DNA of 64,000 bases. Source: CAVTWY01 sp963738575. GTDB lineage: Bacteria; Pseudomonadota; Gammaproteobacteria; Burkholderiales; Burkholderiaceae_C. The stretch spans positions 682,001 through 746,000 of the forward strand of contig CAVTWY010000002.1 of assembly GCA_963738575.1 (NCBI GenBank). Direction: 5' to 3'. Shown piece by piece: positions 52,499-61,527 of the stretch. The stretch's first letter is position 1. Each line of letters starts with the position of its first letter. The notes below the pieces were generated by a model, which was not told the origin of the DNA, did not search any database, and worked only from the letters and a program-made list of their open reading frames with translations. A program made the translations under genes and the position numbers.

Positions 52499-53811
52499 AG
52501 TGTTTCCCTTCGCTTGATTTCTTTTTCGATATCCTCTTGCACTTGGCCCCAATGCTCGACGTAAGCGCGACGCACCAGTTCAAACAAGCCTGCACCCGTG
52601 ATGACGGCCAACCACGCGCCGACCCAGCTGTCGGCACTCTTGGCATTGAGCGTGGCGCCAAAGAAGTTGACTTCGGGGCCCAGCGCCGGGTTCAATTGCA
52701 CGTGGTAGATCATTTCAATCATGGCGGAAACGCCCAACAACACCGTCAGCCCAGCGCCCAAAAAAGCCAGGTAAACCGTCCAGACCTTGCCCAGTTTGCC
52801 AAAGGCCGCCACCCGCAAGTTCATCATCAACAAGCTGGCGAAACCGCCCGGCGCGAACATCACCATCAAGGTGAAGATCAGCCCCAGGTACAACAACCAC
52901 GCTTTGGTCCACTCGGACAACAGCACCAGCGCAATCACCATCAAGACGGCGCCGATGATGGGGCCGAAGAAGAACGTGCAGCCCCCCAAGAACACAAACA
53001 ACAGGTAAGCGCCAGACCGTGCCGCACCCACCACCTCGGCCGTGACAATCTCAAAATTGAGCGCACCCAACCCTCCGGCGATGCCGGCAAAAAAGCCTGA
53101 AATGATGAAAGCAAGGTAGCGCACGCGCTGCGTGCTGTAGCCAATGAACTCGACCCGCTCGGGGTTGTCGCGCGAGGCATTGAGCATGCGCCCCAAGGGC
53201 GTTCGGGTGAGCGCAAACATGACCACCGTGCTGACAAAGCAATAGATGGCAATGAGGTAGTAAACCTGGATCTGCGGTCCGAAGGTAATGCCTCCCACAC
53301 TGCCACCCACCACGCGGTTGCCGGTGATGCCCCCCTCGCCGCCAAAAAATTCGGGCAGCATCAGCGACATGGACCACACCAGCTCGCCCACCCCCAGCGT
53401 GATCATCGCAAAGGTGGTGCCAGCTTTTTTTGTGGTGGGGTATCCCAACAGAATGGCAAAAAACATACCCGCCAGCCCTCCTACCAGAGGAATCAAGCTA
53501 ACGGGTATGTTGAGCTTTCCAGCGGTGGCAAGGTTGAGTGTGTGGATGGCCAAAAACGAGCCCAAGCCGCTGTACACGGCATGGCCGAAACTCAACATGC
53601 CGCCCTGTCCGAGCAAAATGTTGTAGGCCAGGCAGGCGATCACGGCGATGCCAATTTGCGACAGCATCGTTTGACCAAGGCTCGACGTCCAGAGCAATGG
53701 CGCGACGGCCAAGACGACGGCAAACAGCCCCCAAACAACCCACCGCCCCACGTTCCAGGGTTTGAAGTGGTACGCCGGGCGCCCGGCTTCGATGCCATGA
53801 GACTTCACCAC
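52495..53811 (-). CDS. livM: LIV-type ABC transporter permease (LivM-like), C-terminally extended
   Basis: The product is about 438 residues with ten or more membrane segments. It has the LivM core NILLGQGGMLSFGHAVYSGL, the EAA-like loop (TRTPLGRMLNASRDNPERVE) and FAPGGFASLL, where many LivM proteins end. About 105 further residues with two more hydrophobic segments follow. The GTG at 53811 lies one base behind livH with GAGGGA upstream. GTG 53808 or TTG 53832 are alternatives. Confidence 0.9.
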   Translation of the reverse strand: MVKSHGIEAGRPAYHFKPWNVGRWVVWGLFAVVLAVAPLLWTSSLGQTMLSQIGIAVIACLAYNILLGQGGMLSFGHAVYSGLGSFLAIHTLNLATAGKLNIPVSLIPLVGGLAGMFFAILLGYPTTKKAGTTFAMITLGVGELVWSMSLMLPEFFGGEGGITGNRVVGGSVGGITFGPQIQVYYLIAIYCFVSTVVMFALTRTPLGRMLNASRDNPERVEFIGYSTQRVRYLAFIISGFFAGIAGGLGALNFEIVTAEVVGAARSGAYLLFVFLGGCTFFFGPIIGAVLMVIALVLLSEWTKAWLLYLGLIFTLMVMFAPGGFASLLMMNLRVAAFGKLGKVWTVYLAFLGAGLTVLLGVSAMIEMIYHVQLNPALGPEVNFFGATLNAKSADSWVGAWLAVITGAGLFELVRRAYVEHWGQVQEDIEKEIKRRETL

Positions 53812-53812
53812 A

Positions 53813-54829
53813 TCATCCCTCGCGCGTGCCAAACAAGCCCTTGGGCCGGAAGATCAGAATCAGCACCAGCAGCAAGTACGGCAGGATGGGCGCCGCTTGC
53901 GACAAGGTGATTTTGGCCACGGGGTAAAGCACGTTGTCGGCGCTCATGCCCAGGCCCAACGACTGGCCCAAATCAAGCAGCGACTTGTCCACCGTCAACG
54001 GCATGGTTTGCAACAAACCCACCAACAAGGAACCTACAAAGGCACCGGCCAGCGATCCCATGCCACCAATCACGATCACCGCAAACAAGATGGGGCCGAT
54101 CGCCGACATGTTGGGCTCGGTGACGAAAGTGATGCCGCCCACCACCCCGGCCAACGCGGCCAGGGCACAGCCACCGCCGAACACGAGCATGAAGACGCGC
54201 GGCACGTTGTGACCCAACGATTCGACCATTTCAGGGTGCGTCAATGCCGCTTGAATCACCAGCCCGATGCGCGTGCGCGTCAGTAGCAGCCAAACCGAGA
54301 GCAACATCAGCAGCGCCACCGCCATCATGAAGGCTCGTGTCATGGGGAAGCGTGAGCACAGCGCGCCAGCGGCACTGCAAATTTCATTGGAAGCCGTGCC
54401 AGCGACAAATCGAAAACCTTCTGCGCTCTGCACCATCGTGAAGGCAGCGCCCTTAAGGATCGCAGGCGGCTCAAAGGGCACGGTGGAACGGCCCCAAACC
54501 AGCTGCACCAGCTCGAGCATCACGTAGCTCAAGCCAAAGGTGATGAGCAGTTCGGGCACGTGCCCGAACTTGTGGACACGGCGCAAGGCCGTGCGCTCAA
54601 ACGCGGCACCCATGGCGGCCACGATCAGAGGCGACAGCACCAGGGAGACCCAAAAGCCCACGATGCCGGTGAGCGTGTAAGCCACGTAAGCACCCAGCAT
54701 GTAAAAGCTTGCATGCGCAAAATTGAGCACGCCCATCATGCTGAAAATAAGCGTCAAACCAGCGCTCAGCATGAAGAGCAGCAGGCCAGAACTCAGGCCG
54801 TTGAGTAAGTTGATGAAGAGCTGATCCAC
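53813..54829 (-). CDS. livH: LIV-type ABC transporter permease (LivH-like)
   Basis: The 338-residue product is a LivH permease with LINLLNGLSSG-like start (VDQLFINLLNGLSSGLLLFM), then FSMMGVLNFAHASFYMLGAY and the cytosolic loop TRTRIGLVIQAALTHPEMVE. It ends LLLVLILIFRPKGLFGTREG, as in typical LivH. The GTG at 54829 is preferred over the longer frame because LivH proteins start MDQL. It follows a strong terminator, so transcription from the binding-protein gene is reduced here. Confidence 0.93.
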   Translation of the reverse strand: MDQLFINLLNGLSSGLLLFMLSAGLTLIFSMMGVLNFAHASFYMLGAYVAYTLTGIVGFWVSLVLSPLIVAAMGAAFERTALRRVHKFGHVPELLITFGLSYVMLELVQLVWGRSTVPFEPPAILKGAAFTMVQSAEGFRFVAGTASNEICSAAGALCSRFPMTRAFMMAVALLMLLSVWLLLTRTRIGLVIQAALTHPEMVESLGHNVPRVFMLVFGGGCALAALAGVVGGITFVTEPNMSAIGPILFAVIVIGGMGSLAGAFVGSLLVGLLQTMPLTVDKSLLDLGQSLGLGMSADNVLYPVAKITLSQAAPILPYLLLVLILIFRPKGLFGTREG

Positions 54830-54867
54830 GCCCGCTAGCGTAGCGCAAAGAGTGCGCAAAATAAGAA

Positions 54868-54896
54868 GGGCCCGCTGTTTTTACACAGCGGGCCCG
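54868..54896 (-). terminator. Strong hairpin between the binding-protein gene and livH
   Basis: GGGCCCGCTGT (54868-54878) pairs perfectly with ACAGCGGGCCC (54885-54895) across a six-base loop. On the minus strand it is followed by TTCTTATTTT. It lies 18 bases past the binding-protein stop and probably lets that gene be expressed more strongly than livHMGF. Confidence 0.75.
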
Positions 54897-54913
54897 TCAG
54901 CACAAACGCGGGT

Positions 54914-56161
54914 TTACTTGGGTCGCTGCATCTGGCACGACGTTGGCGTGCTCGATACATAGGGCTCGTACGTTTTGACAGGGGCAAAGTTGTAGCCCGT
55001 GTTTTCTACGCTGTAGTCGCCAGGGCCTTTGGCGGTGGCTTTCTTCCAGACACTCATCAGCACCGTTTGCTGCATTTGATGGTCCGATGCCCGCATGGTT
55101 ACCTCGCCGTTGTAGCTCTTGAATTGAAGGCCCTCCATGGCGTAAGCCACCTTCTTGGGGTCGGTGCTCTTGGCCTTGGCCATGCCTTGCGAGAGCATGG
55201 CCAACACGTGGTAGATCTGCCCCGTGTACCAGTCGTCATTGAACTTCTTCTTGTAGTCGTCCATGATCTTGCGCTGCTCACCGGTCGCATAGTTGTCAAA
55301 AATGCTGACCTGGTAAACGCGACCTTCGACACTGCCACCCATCGCCGTTGGGGTGCCTGTGACACCGGCGTAATAGGTGTAGAACTTGGCGGTCAAGCCG
55401 GCGTCGTTTGCAGCCTTGACCAACAACGACAAGTCGGAACCCCAGTTGCCGGTGATGATGGTGTCAGCACCCGACGCTTTGATCTTGGCCACGTAAGGCG
55501 CGAAGTCACGGGTTTGGGCAAGGGGGTGCAGGTCGTCGCCGACCACTTGGATGTCAGGGCGCTTGCGCGTCAAATTTTCTTTGGCAAAGCGCGACACCTG
55601 CTGGCCGTGCGCGTAGTTTTGATTGATCAGGTAGACCTTTTTGATGTCCGACTGCTCTTTCATGAACGTCGTCATGGCTTCCATCTTCATGGATGTGTCG
55701 GCGTCCATGCGGAAGTGCCAGAAGTTGCACTTGCTGTTGGTGAGGTCGGGATCCACCGCCGCGTAGTTCAGGTAAACAATCTCTTTGCCTGGGTTGCGCT
55801 CGTTGTGCTTGGCAACGGCGTCAATGATGGCCAAAGCCGCGCCAGAGCCATTGCCCTGGGTGATGTAGCGGATGCCTTGGTCGGCTGCCGCCTTGACCAA
55901 GTTGGTGCTCTCTTGGGGGCTCAGCTTGTTGTCAAACGGCACCATTTCGAACTTCACGCCCGCAGCGTTGCTGGCATTGAAGCGCTCGGCCACAAACTGA
56001 AAACCTTTGATCTGGTTTTGACCGACGGGCGCCATCAGCCCAGTCAAAGGGTCAATCCAGGCGATTTTGACGGTTTCGCCCTTTTGGGCCATGGCGCTAC
56101 CAGCAGTCAAGCTCAGCACGGCGGCCGCTGTCAGTGTCTTCAAACCGAATGTCTTTTGCAT
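54914..56161 (-). CDS. LIV-type ABC transporter substrate-binding protein
   Basis: The 415-residue product is periplasmic, with a Sec signal peptide ending AGSAMA. The mature start is QKGETVKIAWIDPLTGLMAP, a typical LivK/LivJ-type lobe. NQIKGFQFVAERFN and the substrate-side region QGNGSGAALAIIDAVAKHNE are also seen. The ligand cannot be read; the nearby CoA ligase suggests an organic or aromatic acid as an alternative to amino acids. The ATG at 56161 gives a normal signal peptide. Confidence 0.92.
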   Translation of the reverse strand: MQKTFGLKTLTAAAVLSLTAGSAMAQKGETVKIAWIDPLTGLMAPVGQNQIKGFQFVAERFNASNAAGVKFEMVPFDNKLSPQESTNLVKAAADQGIRYITQGNGSGAALAIIDAVAKHNERNPGKEIVYLNYAAVDPDLTNSKCNFWHFRMDADTSMKMEAMTTFMKEQSDIKKVYLINQNYAHGQQVSRFAKENLTRKRPDIQVVGDDLHPLAQTRDFAPYVAKIKASGADTIITGNWGSDLSLLVKAANDAGLTAKFYTYYAGVTGTPTAMGGSVEGRVYQVSIFDNYATGEQRKIMDDYKKKFNDDWYTGQIYHVLAMLSQGMAKAKSTDPKKVAYAMEGLQFKSYNGEVTMRASDHQMQQTVLMSVWKKATAKGPGDYSVENTGYNFAPVKTYEPYVSSTPTSCQMQRPK

Positions 56162-56301
56162 CAAAAAGTCTCCTTGGCTGTACAACAAGATGGGGGGCAT
56201 CCATTCAACGCCCAGGACGGTAACGGATGGCGACGCCATCGGGATTCAGGGAATACCACAGGGAACCTCATCATTCACCCTAGACAACCTGAAATTTGAC
56301 T

Positions 56302-57930
56302 TCACACCGTTGGCAACTTGTGGCCTTTGAACTGCTCGCGCAACTTCATCTTTTGCATCTTGCCGGTTGCACCCAGCGGTATGGCTTCGACAAACACCAC
56401 GTCGTCCGGCACTTGCCATTTGGCGACTTTGCCTTCAAAAAAGGCCAGCAAGGTCTCACGGTCGGCTTCAGCGCCAGGCTTTTTCACAACCACCAACAAC
56501 GGGCGCTCATCCCATTTGGGGTGGGCAATGGCGATGCAAGCAGCCATGGCGACGGCAGGGTGGGCCACCGCGATGTTTTCGATGTCGATCGAGCTGATCC
56601 ACTCGCCGCCTGACTTGATGACGTCTTTGCTGCGGTCCGTTATTTGCAAGAAACCATCGGCGTCGATCGCCGCTACGTCGCCTGTGGGGAACCACCCATC
56701 CACCAATGGATCACCGCCTTCACCCTTGAAGTAGCTTGAAACAACCCACGGGCCCTTGACAAGCAGGTCACCGCTGGTTTGCCCGTCCCACGGCAGCGCG
56801 TTGCCATCGGGATCCACAATTTTCATGTCGACGCCAAAAATGGCGCGTCCTTGCTTAGCCAAAACAGCCAAACGCTCTTCAGTGGGAAGTGCCTGCTGTT
56901 TCAACTTCAAGTTGCACACGGTGCCCAACGGCGACATCTCGGTCATGCCCCAGGCGTGCAAAACTGTGACGCCATACTGAGCGTCAAACGATTTGATCAT
57001 GGCGGGCGGACAGGCCGAGCCGCCAATCACCGTGCGGTTGAGCTTGGAGAACTTGAGCCCCCCCTGCGCCATGTGGCCCAAAAGCCCTTGCCAAACCGTG
57101 GGCACGCCAGCCGCCATGGTCACGCCTTCGGATTCAATCAACTCGAAGACCGATTTACCGTCCAGCGCGGCCCCTGGAAAAACCATCTTGGCCCCCGTCA
57201 TGGCGGCCACGTACGGCAAACCCCATGCGTTGACGTGAAACATCGGCACCACGGGCAGGATGCTGTCGCGCGCCGAGACATTGAGTGCATCGGGCAAGGC
57301 CCCGGCAAAGGCGTGCAACACGGTGGATCGGTGGCTGTAGAGTACCCCTTTTGGATTGCCGGTGGTACCGCTTGTGTAGCACAGGGCAGAGGCACTGTTT
57401 TCGTCAAACGACGGCCACTCATAACGGCTTGGTTCTTGCGCGATCCATGCTTCGTAACTCAGCAACCCGTCAACGCCACTGTCCGTGGGCAGCGCTGCTG
57501 GGTCGCAAAGTGCCACCCACCGAATCACCTTAGGACAAAGCTTCCAAATGCCTTTGACGATGGGCAAAAAGCTCATGTCAAAACACAGCACACGGTCTTC
57601 GGCGTGGTTGAGAATCCAGGCCACTTGGTCGGGGGCCAAGCGCGGGTTCAACGTGTGCAAGACACGTCCGGAACCACTGACACCATAGTAAAGCTCAAAG
57701 TGACGGTAGCCGTTCCAAGCCAGCGTTCCGACGCGGTCGCCAAACGCCAGCTTAAGACGGTCCAAGGCACCAGCAACTTGCCGTGCCCGCGCTGCAGTTT
57801 CGCGGTAGTTGGTGCGATGGATGTCACCCTCAACCCGTCGCGATACAATTTCGCCGTCACCGTGATTGGCGGCTGCAAACTCAATCAGGCTCGAAATTAA
57901 AAGCGGTTGGTTCTGCATCAAGCCGAGCAT
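56302..57930 (-). CDS. Long-chain fatty acid / acyl-CoA synthetase (AMP-forming)
   Basis: The 542-residue product activates a carboxylic acid to its CoA ester. It has the AMP-binding motif YTSGTTGNPKG (about 180-190), HAWGMTEMSPLG, and GDVAAIDADGFLQITDRSKD followed by IKSGGEWISSIDIEN. The C-terminal Lys is in GATGKMQKMKL. Its sequence type is that of medium- or long-chain acyl-CoA synthetases. It lies divergent from selO and 140 bases ahead of the binding-protein gene, so it probably opens the metabolic block. Confidence 0.93.
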   Translation of the reverse strand: MLGLMQNQPLLISSLIEFAAANHGDGEIVSRRVEGDIHRTNYRETAARARQVAGALDRLKLAFGDRVGTLAWNGYRHFELYYGVSGSGRVLHTLNPRLAPDQVAWILNHAEDRVLCFDMSFLPIVKGIWKLCPKVIRWVALCDPAALPTDSGVDGLLSYEAWIAQEPSRYEWPSFDENSASALCYTSGTTGNPKGVLYSHRSTVLHAFAGALPDALNVSARDSILPVVPMFHVNAWGLPYVAAMTGAKMVFPGAALDGKSVFELIESEGVTMAAGVPTVWQGLLGHMAQGGLKFSKLNRTVIGGSACPPAMIKSFDAQYGVTVLHAWGMTEMSPLGTVCNLKLKQQALPTEERLAVLAKQGRAIFGVDMKIVDPDGNALPWDGQTSGDLLVKGPWVVSSYFKGEGGDPLVDGWFPTGDVAAIDADGFLQITDRSKDVIKSGGEWISSIDIENIAVAHPAVAMAACIAIAHPKWDERPLLVVVKKPGAEADRETLLAFFEGKVAKWQVPDDVVFVEAIPLGATGKMQKMKLREQFKGHKLPTV

Positions 57931-58069
57931 TCAAATCTCCGTTTCATGGTGGTTTTGTGGCTGGAGTATGGCTGCATCCGACAAAAACGCCAGCGTGAAT
58001 CCCCCAACCAACACCACCCTGTTTGCGCTCGGCGTCACGCGTTTCACCCCTCGCGGCGACAATGGGAAG

Positions 58070-59560
58070 ATGAGCATTGCCGCAGCGCCACCACCCTCGC
58101 CGTCCGGCTCGTCAGGTCTTGGCCTACCTTGGGCGTCGACGACGTTCTTCGAGCAATTGAGCCAGGAGGGGCAAACCTCAAGCTTTGGCACGATGCTGGA
58201 CACGCAAGCGTTGCCCGACCCCCATAGGGTGGTGCACAGCGCCGCCTTGGCGCAAGACTTGGGGTTGAGTCGATGGGTCGATGACAAGGTCGGTTTGGCC
58301 ACGCTCGCTGGACACCGCGCACACGGCCAACCCGTGCCGTTCGCCAGTGTTTACTCGGGCCACCAGTTTGGGGCCTGGGCTGGCCAACTGGGTGACGGTC
58401 GTGCCCATCTTTTGGGCACACTGAACACAGCGGTCGGCGCGCTGGAACTGCAGCTCAAGGGGTGCGGCCTGACGCCCTACTCGCGCATGGGCGACGGCCG
58501 CGCCGTGCTGCGGTCCTCCATTCGAGAATTTTTGGCGTCTGAAGCCATGCACGCGTTGGGCATTCCCACCACGCGAGCCTTGGCGGTCATCGGATCATCG
58601 CTGCCGGTGCGGCGAGAGACGATGGAAACCGCCGCTGTCGTGGCACGTGTCGCACCCAGCTTTTTGCGCTTTGGGCACTTTGAACACTTCGCGCACACAG
58701 CTCGCGACGTTGCAGCCCTCAAGGCGCTAACCGATGCAGCCATTGCCGCTTACTTTCCGGCCATTCCCCACGACGACAACCGCTACGTTGCCTTGTTGCA
58801 AACCGTCACCCAACGCACGGCGAACTTGATCGCCGACTGGCAAGCCGTTGGTTTTTGCCACGGCGTGATGAACACTGACAACATGTCGTTGCTGGGCCTG
58901 ACCATCGACTACGGCCCCTTTGGTTTTCTGGATGCATACGTGCCCGGCCACATTTGCAACCACAGTGATCACGAAGGCCGCTACGCCTTCGCAAGGCAGC
59001 CCGGCGTGGGCTTGTGGAATCTCAGCGCGCTGGCCCATGGTTTGATGCCATTGCTACCTGACATGGATGCGGTTAAAGCAATTTTGCAGGGCTACCCGAC
59101 CCTCTTTGAAGACGCCATGTTGAACCGCATGCGCAACAAGCTGGGGCTGCATCGACCGCAAGACAGTGATCTGCAACTGATCAACGACTGGCTGCGTTTG
59201 TTGGCCAACGATCGAGTGGACTTTACGCTGGCACATCGGCGCTTGGCGGCCCACGGGGAGACGCTGCGGGACCTTTTCCTCGACCGTGCGGCCTTGGACG
59301 CGTGGTTGTTGCGCTACCAAAACAGCCGGGGTGGCAATCCAGCCACCGCAGAGGCCATGAATCGCGTCAATCCCAAGTACATTCTGCGCAATCATTTGGC
59401 ACAGCGCGCCATTGAGCAAGCGCAAGCAGGCGATTTTTCAGAAACACAGCAATTGCTGGCCGTGCTTCAAAAGCCCTTTGACGACCAGCCCGAGCACGAC
59501 GCCTACGCGCAACTTCCCCCCGATTGGGCGCAACACCTTGAAATATCGTGTTCGTCGTGA
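58070..59560 (+). CDS. selO: Protein adenylyltransferase SelO (Cys form)
   Basis: SelO is a pseudokinase-fold enzyme that transfers AMP to protein Ser, Thr or Tyr. The product is about 496 residues and carries YSGHQFGAWAGQLGDGRAHL, LQLKGCGLTPYSRMGDGRAV, and GFCHGVMNTDNMSLLGLTID with YGPFGFLDAY, the hallmarks of YdiU/SelO. It ends CSS, so the C-terminal selenocysteine seen in some homologues is a cysteine here. ATG 58070 has GGGAAG upstream; ATG 57968 is possible. Confidence 0.93.
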   Translation: MSIAAAPPPSPSGSSGLGLPWASTTFFEQLSQEGQTSSFGTMLDTQALPDPHRVVHSAALAQDLGLSRWVDDKVGLATLAGHRAHGQPVPFASVYSGHQFGAWAGQLGDGRAHLLGTLNTAVGALELQLKGCGLTPYSRMGDGRAVLRSSIREFLASEAMHALGIPTTRALAVIGSSLPVRRETMETAAVVARVAPSFLRFGHFEHFAHTARDVAALKALTDAAIAAYFPAIPHDDNRYVALLQTVTQRTANLIADWQAVGFCHGVMNTDNMSLLGLTIDYGPFGFLDAYVPGHICNHSDHEGRYAFARQPGVGLWNLSALAHGLMPLLPDMDAVKAILQGYPTLFEDAMLNRMRNKLGLHRPQDSDLQLINDWLRLLANDRVDFTLAHRRLAAHGETLRDLFLDRAALDAWLLRYQNSRGGNPATAEAMNRVNPKYILRNHLAQRAIEQAQAGDFSETQQLLAVLQKPFDDQPEHDAYAQLPPDWAQHLEISCSS

Positions 59561-59604
59561 ACACGCTCCAGTGCCCAAGGAAAACCCGACAAACGCCTGA
59601 CCCC

Positions 59605-60255
59605 ATGAAATTGCTCTTTGACTTCATTCCACTGATTTTGTTTTTTGCCACTTTCAAGTGGGCGTCCTCGGACCCAGAGCATGCGGCAGCGTTGGCCACG
59701 CAGTACTTTGGTGGTGCCGTCGCTGGCGGCACCGTTGATGCCGCTCAGGCACCTGTTGTCTGGGCGACCGTGGTTGCGATGGCCGCCACAGTGGCTCAGG
59801 TTACGTACCAAGTGATCGCAGGCAAGAAAGTCAGCGTGGTTTTGTGGTTAAGTCTCGCCATCATTTTCATCATGGGCGGTTTGACGATCTGGCTTAACAG
59901 CGAAATCTTCATCAAATGGAAGCCGACGCTGCTCTACGCTGTTTTTGCGGCGATCTTGCTGGGCGGTAAGGTTTTTTGGCACAAGAACTTTTTGCGTGAA
60001 TTGCTGGGCAAAGAACTGGTGCTGCCCGAAGCCATTTGGACGCGCCTGTTGGCCGCCTGGATTGTCTTCTTCGTCTGCGTGGCGGTTCTGAACGTGGTGG
60101 TTGCCTACTCGGTTTCGACACCCACGTGGGTGAACTTCAAGGTCTTTGGCCTGTTTGGTTTAACGCTGCTCTTCACATTGGGGCAAGGCTTTTACATGTC
60201 GAAATACATCGTTGAGACACCTGCCGACGAAGCCCAACAGGTACCCAAAGCATGA
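59605..60255 (+). CDS. yciB: Septation / inner-membrane protein YciB (IspZ)
   Basis: YciB is an inner-membrane protein linked to envelope integrity and septation. The 216-residue product begins MKLLFDFIPLILFFATFKW, has five or so membrane helices, the conserved GGLTIWLNSEIFIKWKPTLL region and FVCVAVLNVVVAYSVSTPTW. These are clear YciB marks. It precedes bolA with a four-base overlap. Confidence 0.95.
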   Translation: MKLLFDFIPLILFFATFKWASSDPEHAAALATQYFGGAVAGGTVDAAQAPVVWATVVAMAATVAQVTYQVIAGKKVSVVLWLSLAIIFIMGGLTIWLNSEIFIKWKPTLLYAVFAAILLGGKVFWHKNFLRELLGKELVLPEAIWTRLLAAWIVFFVCVAVLNVVVAYSVSTPTWVNFKVFGLFGLTLLFTLGQGFYMSKYIVETPADEAQQVPKA

Positions 60256-60530
60256 CGGCGGGCCACGTCACTGCAAACCGCGTGCATGCTGCGCTTGTCG
60301 AAGCTTTTGCGCCTTTGAAACTTCAAGTGCAGGATGACAGCGCCGCGCACGCGGGCCATGCTGGCGCCCAAGAAGGTCGGCATTTCAGCGTCCTGATCAC
60401 CAGCGACCGCTTCAGGGGCGCCAGCCGCGTTGCACGACATCGCCTTGTGTATGATGCTCTGGCGCCGTTGATTGCTGAGGGCATCCATGCCCTGGCCATC
60501 GTTGCAAAGAGCCCCGACGAGCCGTCCTGA
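60252..60530 (+). CDS. bolA: BolA family protein
   Basis: The 92-residue product is a BolA protein, a small KH-like fold that binds Fe-S clusters with monothiol glutaredoxins and can act in transcription. It has FRGASRVARHRLVYDAL, the BolA signature with the conserved His, then GIHALAIVAKSPDE. The yciB-bolA order with ATGA overlap, followed by a parvulin, is common in betaproteobacteria. Confidence 0.92.
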   Translation: MTAGHVTANRVHAALVEAFAPLKLQVQDDSAAHAGHAGAQEGRHFSVLITSDRFRGASRVARHRLVYDALAPLIAEGIHALAIVAKSPDEPS

Positions 60531-60654
60531 AGGCGTGTCACGCAACCCGGTCATCAGCCCCACCGGCTGCAGCGTTCTACTTCCGACCCCATTGCAACGC
60601 GCTCAGCGCAGCGGGGCTGACAATCACTCCCTTACGTTCCGAAAGGTTACTGCC

Positions 60655-61476
60655 ATGAAGTTGATCCCACGCACTGCGCTTGCCCTGGTTCTGACTGGTA
60701 CGGCCACGTTCGCCGCAGCGCAGAACATTGCCATCGTCAACGGCAAAGCAGTGCCGCAAGCACGCGTTGAAGCCCTCATCACGCAAATGACTCGCGGCGG
60801 TCAGCAGCAGCGCAGCCCCGAAATGGAAACACGCGCCAAGGAAGAAGCCGTGATGCGCGAAATTCTGGAGCAAGAGGCAGAGCGTCGCGGCATTCAAAGC
60901 TCCGACGGCTACAAGTCGCAGATGGAGCTCGCACGTCAAAGCATCCTCATCAATGAGTTGTTGGCCGATCAGCGTAAAAAGTCTGTGGTGTCCGATGCCG
61001 ACCTGGCGTCTGAATACGAAAAGGCCATGAAGGGCCAGGCAGCGGGCGGCACCGAGTACCGTGCACGTCACATCTTGGTGGAAAGCGAGTCGCAGGCCAA
61101 AGCGCTTTTGGCTCAAATCAAAAAAGGGGCCAAATTTGAAGATGTGGCCAAGAAGAACTCCAAAGATCCGGGCTCGGGCGCGCGCGGTGGTGACCTAGAC
61201 TTTGCGCGTCCTGAATCTTACGTGCCCGAATTCGGCAAGGCCATGGCGGCTCTCAAAAAGGGCCAGATGACTGAGCAGCCTGTGAAGAGCCAATTCGGGT
61301 ACCACATCATTCGCCTTGACGACACGCGTGAATCGCAACCGCCATCGCTGGAAAGCGTCAAACCTCAATTGCGCCAGCGTGTCGAAGGCCAACGCATGCA
61401 GGCCTACATTGAAGGCCTGAAGACAGGTGCCAAGACCGACTTCAAGTTCGCACCCACACCAAGTCAGCCGCAGTAA
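60655..61476 (+). CDS. Periplasmic peptidyl-prolyl isomerase (parvulin / PpiC type)
   Basis: The 273-residue product has a Sec signal peptide (ends FAAAQ), an N-terminal helical SurA-like part (about 20-130) and a parvulin domain (about 135-235) with YRARHILVESESQAKALLAQ, GDLDFARPESYVPEFGKAMA and QFGYHIIRLDDTR. It should fold outer-membrane or periplasmic proteins. The ATG at 60655 gives the signal peptide. The 124 bases upstream contain no supported gene. Confidence 0.93.
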   Translation: MKLIPRTALALVLTGTATFAAAQNIAIVNGKAVPQARVEALITQMTRGGQQQRSPEMETRAKEEAVMREILEQEAERRGIQSSDGYKSQMELARQSILINELLADQRKKSVVSDADLASEYEKAMKGQAAGGTEYRARHILVESESQAKALLAQIKKGAKFEDVAKKNSKDPGSGARGGDLDFARPESYVPEFGKAMAALKKGQMTEQPVKSQFGYHIIRLDDTRESQPPSLESVKPQLRQRVEGQRMQAYIEGLKTGAKTDFKFAPTPSQPQ

Positions 61477-61527
61477 ATCGTCGCGAAAGACACTCGGAAG
61501 GCAACCTGAGGCGAAACGCACCAAGCG

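Noticed and set aside
55067..56299. 410-codon open frame on the plus strand opposite the binding-protein gene
   Set aside because: The minus-strand product has a signal peptide and family motifs; the plus-strand reading is a codon-bias shadow.
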